Position numbers and translations under genes: made by a program. The notes under the pieces were generated by a model. It was not told the DNA's origin and ran no database searches. It worked only from the letters and a program-made list of their open reading frames with translations. From Lachnospiraceae bacterium (lineage in GTDB: Bacteria > Bacillota_A > Clostridia > Lachnospirales > Lachnospiraceae), in contig JAIKXO010000179.1 in NCBI GenBank assembly GCA_024684065.1, forward strand, positions 1-20,400: a DNA stretch of 20,400 bases, written 5' to 3'. Each line of letters starts with the position of its first letter. The stretch's first letter is position 1. Below, one piece after another: positions 15,737-20,400 of the stretch.

Positions 15737-18400
15737 ATGAGCAGGGAATTAGCAAAAACCTATGATCCTCATGGGATGGAGGACAGGATCTACGCAAAAT
15801 GGATGGATAAAAAATATTTCCACGCTGAGGTGGATAAGAGCAGGACGCCCTTTACCATCGTCATTCCGCCTCCGAATATTACCGGACAGCTTCATATGGG
15901 GCATGCTCTTGATAATACCATGCAGGATATCCTTATCAGATATAAGAGGATGCAGGGCTATAACACTCTCTGGCAGCCCGGGACGGACCACGCGAGTATT
16001 GCTACGGAGGTCCGTATAATTGAGACTCTGAAAAAAGAGGGTATCGACAAAGAGGAGCTTGGAAGGGAAAAGTTCCTTGAAAGAGCCTGGGACTGGAAGA
16101 AGGAATATGGCGGCAGGATAGTGGAGCAGCTTAAGAAACTGGGATCCTCCTGTGACTGGGACAGGGAGCGTTTCACCATGGACGAGGGCTGCAACAGGGC
16201 AGTTACCGAGGTCTTTTGCAAGCTCTATAACAAGGGGCTTATCTATAAGGGCAGCAGGATCATAAACTGGTGTCCTGTCTGCAACACCTCGATCTCCGAT
16301 GCAGAGGTGGAATATGAGGAACAGGCCGGACATTTCTGGCACATAAAATATCCTCTCCTTGAGGATGACGGCTCTGTAAGCAGGGAGAGATTCGTGGAAT
16401 TTGCGACTACCAGGCCTGAGACTATGCTTGGGGATACTGCGGTAGCCGTAAATCCCGATGATGAAAGATACAGGGACCTTATCGGAAAGAAAGCCATGAT
16501 CCCGTTTGTTGACAGGGAGATTCCGATAATAGCCGACTCATATGTGGATATGGAATTCGGGACAGGCGTCGTAAAGATCACTCCTGCCCACGACCCTAAC
16601 GACTTCGAGGTGGGAAGGCGCCATAGCCTTCCGGAGATAAATATCCTCAATGATGATGCCACCATAAATGAAAACGGCGGAAAATTCTGCGGGATGGACA
16701 GATATGAGGCGAGGAAGGCCATAGTCAAGGAGCTTGAGGAAATGGGCCTGCTTGTCAGGATAGAGGAGCATTCCCATAACGTAGGCACACATGACCGCTG
16801 CAAGACCACCATAGAGCCGATGGTCAAGAAGCAGTGGTTCGTAAAGATGGACGAGCTTATAAAGCCTGCCGAGGAGGCTGTGAGAAACGGGGATATTCAG
16901 CTTATTCCCCCGAGAATGGATAAGACCTACTTTAACTGGACCGAAAATATCAGGGATTGGTGCATTTCCAGACAGCTTTGGTGGGGACACAGGATACCGG
17001 CATATTACTGCGATGAATGCGGCGAGATCGTTGTGGCAAAAGGTACCCCGGATAAGTGCCCTAAATGCGGAGGTGTTCATTTCACCCAGGATCCGGATAC
17101 GCTTGACACATGGTTTTCATCAGCCCTCTGGCCTTTTTCCACTTTAGGCTGGCCCGATGAGACTGAGGATCTTAAGTATTTTTACCCTACAGATGTGCTG
17201 GTTACCGGATATGATATTATTTTCTTCTGGGTGATCAGGATGATTTTCTCCGGGTATGAACAGATGGGAGAGAGGCCTTTTAAAACTGTTCTGTTCCACG
17301 GGCTTATAAGGGATTCTCAGGGCCGTAAGATGTCAAAGTCCCTGGGAAACGGGATCGATCCTCTGGAGATCATAGACAAATACGGCGCCGATGCCTTAAG
17401 GCTTACCCTCATTACCGGAAACGCTCCGGGAAATGATATGAGGTTTTATTACGAAAGGGTGGAGGCCAGCAGGAACTTCGCAAATAAGATATGGAATGCC
17501 TCAAGGTTCATCATGATGAACATGGAGGGAAAGACAATAAAGGAGCCTTCAGACAGCGATCTCTGGCCTGTTGATAAGTGGATAATAAGCAGGCTTAATA
17601 CGGTTGTAAAGGAGGTTACGGAAAATCTCGACAGGTTTGAGCTGGGGATTGCAGTACAGAAGGTTTACGATTTTATATGGGATGAATTCTGCGACTGGTA
17701 TATCGAGATGGTAAAACCGAGGCTTTATAATTCTGATGACGAGGCCTCACAGAATGCGGCGTTACATACCCTGAAATCCGTCCTCATAGACGCGCTTAAG
17801 CTCTTACATCCGTATATGCCGTTTGTGACAGAGGAGATATTCTGCACGCTGCAGGATGAAGAGGAATCCATTATGATCTCCTCTTTCCCGGTTTATGATG
17901 AGAAGAAGGAACATATAAATGATGAGAAGAATATAGAGCTTATCAAGGAGGCTGTAAGGGGTGTCCGGAATGTCAGAAATGAGATGAGCGTGCCCCCCGG
18001 AAGAAAGGCGCACATTTACGTTGTTTCCGAGAATGATGAGGCACTTAATGCCTTTGAGGAGGGAAAGCTTTATTTCTCATTCCTTGCAGCTGCTTCAGAT
18101 GTAACGATAAAGAAGGATAATGAGGGTATTCCTGAAGATGCCGTTTCGGTGGTTACCTCCAAGGCAAATATCTATATACCGTTAGCGGAACTTATCGATA
18201 TTGCAAAGGAGCTTGAAAGGTTAAAGAAAGAGGAAGAGAGGCTTAATGGGGAGCTTAAGCGTGTAAACGGGATGCTGAGCAATGAAAGGTTCTTAAATAA
18301 AGCTCCCGAAGCCAAGATAAATGAGGAAAAAGAAAAGCTTCTTAAGTACACAAGGATGATGGAAGAGGTAAAGGAGCGTATCAGCCAGCTTAAGGTCTGA
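15737..18400 (+). CDS. valS: Valyl-tRNA synthetase
   Basis: Class I synthetase that charges tRNA-Val and edits mischarged threonine. The 887-residue length is typical. HIGH-type motif HMGH lies at 53-56 after [14 protein letters not shown] at 531-535, and the editing (CP1) domain lies between them with [11 protein letters not shown] zinc-knuckle-like run (YYCDECGE ... CPKCGG) lies in the second half of the catalytic region. The C-terminus (about 820-887) is the coiled-coil tRNA-binding arm ([15 protein letters not shown]). AAGGAG (15725-15730) precedes ATG 15737 by 6 bases. A strong terminator follows. No T-box leader is present in the 126 bases upstream. Confidence 0.97.
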   Translation: MSRELAKTYDPHGMEDRIYAKWMDKKYFHAEVDKSRTPFTIVIPPPNITGQLHMGHALDNTMQDILIRYKRMQGYNTLWQPGTDHASIATEVRIIETLKKEGIDKEELGREKFLERAWDWKKEYGGRIVEQLKKLGSSCDWDRERFTMDEGCNRAVTEVFCKLYNKGLIYKGSRIINWCPVCNTSISDAEVEYEEQAGHFWHIKYPLLEDDGSVSRERFVEFATTRPETMLGDTAVAVNPDDERYRDLIGKKAMIPFVDREIPIIADSYVDMEFGTGVVKITPAHDPNDFEVGRRHSLPEINILNDDATINENGGKFCGMDRYEARKAIVKELEEMGLLVRIEEHSHNVGTHDRCKTTIEPMVKKQWFVKMDELIKPAEEAVRNGDIQLIPPRMDKTYFNWTENIRDWCISRQLWWGHRIPAYYCDECGEIVVAKGTPDKCPKCGGVHFTQDPDTLDTWFSSALWPFSTLGWPDETEDLKYFYPTDVLVTGYDIIFFWVIRMIFSGYEQMGERPFKTVLFHGLIRDSQGRKMSKSLGNGIDPLEIIDKYGADALRLTLITGNAPGNDMRFYYERVEASRNFANKIWNASRFIMMNMEGKTIKEPSDSDLWPVDKWIISRLNTVVKEVTENLDRFELGIAVQKVYDFIWDEFCDWYIEMVKPRLYNSDDEASQNAALHTLKSVLIDALKLLHPYMPFVTEEIFCTLQDEEESIMISSFPVYDEKKEHINDEKNIELIKEAVRGVRNVRNEMSVPPGRKAHIYVVSENDEALNAFEEGKLYFSFLAAASDVTIKKDNEGIPEDAVSVVTSKANIYIPLAELIDIAKELERLKKEEERLNGELKRVNGMLSNERFLNKAPEAKINEEKEKLLKYTRMMEEVKERISQLKV

Positions 18401-18413
18401 TCATAAAATAAAG

Positions 18414-18455
18414 GTAAGCGGCAAAATGAATATTATTTTGCCGCTTACTTTTTAT
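18414..18455. terminator. Bidirectional terminator between valS and the minus-strand TPR gene
   Basis: Perfect 14-bp arms GTAAGCGGCAAAAT (18414-18427) and ATTTTGCCGCTTAC (18435-18448) enclose a 7-base loop. A T-run follows on the plus strand (18449 onward), and an A-rich stretch precedes it (18404-18412), giving T-rich sequence on the minus strand. It therefore serves both convergent genes, valS and the gene ending at 18478. Confidence 0.95.
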
Positions 18456-18477
18456 TTTCCTTTTTTTAAATTTCTTA

Positions 18478-19875
18478 TTATTCCGAAGTCATGTATTCCG
18501 CGGCATCTATGGCGTTCTGGCTGTCGGGGAAAGTATCTATGACCTGTTTATAAAGCTCGTCGGCCTTTTCTGTGTCCCCGCTCTGTCTGTATGCGTGGGC
18601 AAGGTTCATGAGCATATCGGAATTGCTTTTGTCAAGCTCCCAGGCCTTTTCATAAGCTGCTATGGCAGAGTCGTAGTCGTTCTGTCTTATGGCGGATCTG
18701 GCATCATTTATATAAGCTGCTATGGCAGCCTGTCCGGCGCTGGAACTCAGCTTTTCATATAATGCGATAAAGTCGTCAGATGAATTATTGATATAGTCCG
18801 GATTTATCAGGCTCAGGGAATCCATTATCTCCTCGGAAGCCTCGGGATCGTTGATGTATGAGGAAGCCGCCCTTATCAGAAGATCGTTGTCCGTTGGCTG
18901 TCCGGCGGCTCCGGTAAGCTTATCGAGCTCTGCCTTTAATTCCTCGTTTTCCCTGATATAGCCCTCAAGCGAGCGGTTTACCTCCTGTGAGCCGGCCTTC
19001 TCGGCCGCAAGCTCTTCGCTGACCTGTTTATACTGCTCGTCATATCCGCTTATCTCTTTGTCAAGTCTTGCGGGAAGGATCAAAAACCAGCTTATGGCGA
19101 TACCTATGAGCGCGCCTATGACTATATTGATGACTGAGGATACGGCTATGCGTTCTCTTGAGCGCGCCGGCTTGATAATGGTATCGTTGCCGCTCTGGTA
19201 GCTGATTATCTCAACGGCTTCCTGTTTCTTTTTCTTATCCTCCGAGTGCTCTGCGATATCCTGAAGAGCTTCGTCTACATTCTTTAAGTAGTATCTGGAG
19301 AGGGTATTATTCACGTCGATCTCAAGGGATCTGAGTAAAGATCTCCTGGCTTTGGGATAGTCCTGCTGTTCGATATACAAAAGGGCCAGGAGCTGATAGC
19401 CCCTGATCATATTCTGGTTTATGGAAAGGACCTTTTTCAGCTGTATGATGGCCAGGTCTATGGTGTCCTGATAACAGTATCCGAGAGCCTGGTTGAAATT
19501 TGAAAGTGTATGGCTTATAGTGTCAAGCTGGGCTTTATTTGACTGAAGAAGGGTTATATATTCATCCGCAAGGTTATTCCGGCTGTCAAAATTCTTGCTG
19601 ATGATCCATTCCGAAAGCGCGAGCACGATCTCCCCTGTCTCAAAATAGATAAGCCCCAGAAGATTTCTTGCGTCTATATTTTTTTTGTTGTATTTAAGGC
19701 TTAATTTAAGGGCGGATACCGCTCCCGAAAGGTCACGCACCTGCGCCTTCGCAAGCCCTTCGTTATAAAGGGAGTTAGAAGCCCCTATTATCCTTTTATA
19801 TATTCTGACTTCGGCTCCGCAGGCAGGGCAATAATCCTGCCCGTTAAGCCGGCCTCCGCATGAGTAGCATTTCAT
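18478..19875 (-). CDS. Zinc-ribbon, TPR and single-transmembrane protein
   Basis: No specific function recognised. Of 465 residues, the N-terminus is a zinc ribbon (C3, C6, C16, C19). TPR-like helical repeats follow (about 34-200, for example the runs near 50-95 and 155-190). A basic stretch KPARSRER (235-242) precedes one transmembrane segment (about 246-268). A Glu/Lys-rich coiled coil (about 271-321) comes next, then a second TPR block (about 385-460) with NDYDSAIAAYEKAWELDKSN. The topology suggests a cytoplasmic zinc-ribbon/TPR half and an outer TPR half, hence a scaffold across the membrane (inference). The start at 19875 follows AAGGGAAGG on the minus strand. A compound hairpin (19898-19947) sits in its leader. 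It may be co-transcribed with the small gene at 20154. It is convergent with valS, sharing its terminator. Confidence 0.85.
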   Translation of the reverse strand: MKCYSCGGRLNGQDYCPACGAEVRIYKRIIGASNSLYNEGLAKAQVRDLSGAVSALKLSLKYNKKNIDARNLLGLIYFETGEIVLALSEWIISKNFDSRNNLADEYITLLQSNKAQLDTISHTLSNFNQALGYCYQDTIDLAIIQLKKVLSINQNMIRGYQLLALLYIEQQDYPKARRSLLRSLEIDVNNTLSRYYLKNVDEALQDIAEHSEDKKKKQEAVEIISYQSGNDTIIKPARSRERIAVSSVINIVIGALIGIAISWFLILPARLDKEISGYDEQYKQVSEELAAEKAGSQEVNRSLEGYIRENEELKAELDKLTGAAGQPTDNDLLIRAASSYINDPEASEEIMDSLSLINPDYINNSSDDFIALYEKLSSSAGQAAIAAYINDARSAIRQNDYDSAIAAYEKAWELDKSNSDMLMNLAHAYRQSGDTEKADELYKQVIDTFPDSQNAIDAAEYMTSE

Positions 19876-19891
19876 AACAAAACCTTCCCTT

Positions 19892-19947
19892 ACTGCACCG
19901 ATTTGCTTAGCAAATATCGAATAAGTCCGGTATGCGAAGCAAATCGG
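19892..19947 (-). repeat. Compound palindrome and TCGGTGCAGT tag in the TPR-gene leader
   Basis: Two copies of the CGATTTGC palindrome lie side by side. On the plus strand CCGATTTGCTTAGCA (19898-19912) and TGCGAAGCAAATCGG (19933-19947) pair at 14 of 15 positions, making a 50-base hairpin with a 20-base loop. The left arm also contains a small stem of its own (ATTTGC/GCAAAT, 19901-19906 and 19910-19915), so two folds compete. Read on the minus strand, the unit ends with TCGGTGCAGT (19901-19892), 16 bases before the start codon at 19875. Confidence 0.8.
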
Positions 19948-19962
19948 ATCATTTCCGTATAA

Positions 19963-20154
19963 TTACATCTGTTGTCCTAAAACCTCTGCAGCCGCTGCCA
20001 TCGCAGCCGCGTTTACGGTTTCCTTTTCACGGCTCATCATTTCCAGCATAATGTCCGTCATATCGGTAAGGGTATGGTTGTTGACCACATCTTCTATCTG
20101 TTCTATTTCCATGCTTGGCGCAAATTTTTTCAATTCTTCTTCAAAATTCAGCAT
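19963..20154 (-). CDS. Small protein of unknown function (63 residues)
   Basis: Not assigned to a family. The sequence begins MLNFEEELKKFAPSMEIEQI, is acidic and probably helical in its first two thirds, includes LTDMTDIMLEMMSREKE, and ends in an Ala-rich tail. There are no Cys residues, transmembrane segment or signal peptide. The ATG at 20154 is preferred because GGAG (20163-20160, minus strand) lies 5 bases upstream. A longer reading from a TTG at 20196 would run through the palindrome and lacks a ribosome binding site. It lies 87 bases upstream of the TPR gene on the same strand, so the two may share a transcript. The good ribosome binding site and protein-like composition support it as real. 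Confidence 0.65.
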   Translation of the reverse strand: MLNFEEELKKFAPSMEIEQIEDVVNNHTLTDMTDIMLEMMSREKETVNAAAMAAAAEVLGQQM

Positions 20155-20178
20155 ATCAGCTCCATAAAGAACTACTCT

Positions 20179-20203
20179 GCGCGATTTGCGAAGCAAATCG
20201 CGC
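20179..20203 (-). repeat. Perfect 11-bp palindrome in the leader of the small gene
   Basis: GCGCGATTTGC (20179-20189) and GCAAATCGCGC (20193-20203) are perfect complements around the 3-base loop GAA. This is the most complete copy of the CGATTTGC-NNN-GCAAATCG family in the window. It lies 24 bases before the start at 20154. The TCGGTGCAGT tag is missing here. Confidence 0.85.
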
Positions 20204-20237
20204 GCTTAGGCATAAACTTTAGTTTATACTTTTATAC

Positions 20238-20295
20238 AAAAAACACCCGGATGACGGATACTCTGCTGTTATATCAGAGCCCGCCATCCGGATGT
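20238..20295 (-). terminator. Terminator of a minus-strand unit entering from the right edge
   Basis: Arms at 20243-20257 and 20281-20295 pair at 13 of 15 positions on the plus strand, with CTCTG/CAGAG forming an inner stem. Read on the minus strand both mismatches become G-U wobbles and the hairpin is followed by six T residues (20243-20238). It therefore ends a minus-strand transcript from a gene beyond or at the right edge. Bases 20296-20400 show no supportable gene. A minus-strand stop at 20385-20383 could be the end of one, but only five codons are visible. Confidence 0.8.
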
Positions 20296-20400
20296 CAGTT
20301 TAAAACTTTCCGTTAATTCGGCGCAGTTATATAACGCGTCTTTAAATATAGCCTCCTGTTACATTCTTTATCACACCTTTATTTACTCCACATCCTGGAG

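Noticed and set aside
1..20203. Repeated palindromes as a CRISPR array
   Set aside because: There are only scattered copies, irregular distances, no spacers of equal length and no cas genes.
20074..20316. 80-residue plus-strand ORF at the right end
   Set aside because: It crosses the small gene's reverse strand, the palindrome and the terminator, and has no ribosome binding site.

Overview
The window looks like chromosomal DNA of an anaerobic, low-to-medium-GC member of the Clostridia, most likely Lachnospiraceae. The reasons are its NuoG-type formate dehydrogenase, strong AGGAGG-type ribosome binding sites, frequent ATA (Ile) and AGG/AGA (Arg) codons, fused molybdenum-cofactor (Moco) enzymes of the kind seen in Clostridia, and a zinc-ribbon/TPR membrane protein. 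This placement rests on reading the sequence only; no search was run.

Region 1 (1-11053, + strand) is one long, tightly packed cluster for a molybdenum or tungsten formate dehydrogenase and its cofactor. It starts with a flavin/iron-sulfur electron-transfer subunit (NuoF C-terminal Fe-S domain fused to a GltD-like FAD/NAD(P) module). Next is the catalytic subunit FdhF, which has Cys rather than selenocysteine at the active site. Six Moco genes follow: moeA, a mobA-mobB fusion, a second MoeA-like protein with a Cys-rich tail, moaC, moaA, and a MOSC-MogA fusion with a long acidic linker. Together they cover cyclization of GTP (MoaA/MoaC), adenylylation and metal insertion (MogA/MoeA), and nucleotide attachment or delivery (MobA/MobB), next to the enzyme that uses the product. 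The sulfur-inserting molybdopterin synthase (MoaD/MoaE) and a molybdate transporter are not in the window. The cluster's promoter and any NuoE/NuoF-like partner subunits would lie left of base 1.

Region 2 (11054-15736) begins with a 185-bp structured inverted-repeat element. After it comes clpB behind a clear sigma-A-type promoter overlapped by a CIRCE-like inverted repeat, then a terminator and a membrane-bound diguanylate cyclase. A 48-bp deletion derivative of the same inverted-repeat element sits just before valS.

Region 3 (15737-20400) holds valS, a strong bidirectional terminator, and, on the minus strand, a zinc-ribbon/TPR/transmembrane protein and a 63-residue protein of unknown function. 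At the right edge is the terminator of another minus-strand transcription unit whose gene is outside the window.

Two families of non-coding repeats are the least explained part of the window. One is a short palindrome of the form CGATTTGC-NNN-GCAAATCG in the 5' leaders of three genes, in two of them followed by the tag TCGGTGCAGT. The other is the element with AGGGTCAAAAG terminal inverted repeats, present once as a full copy with three internal hairpins and once as a bare stem-loop.
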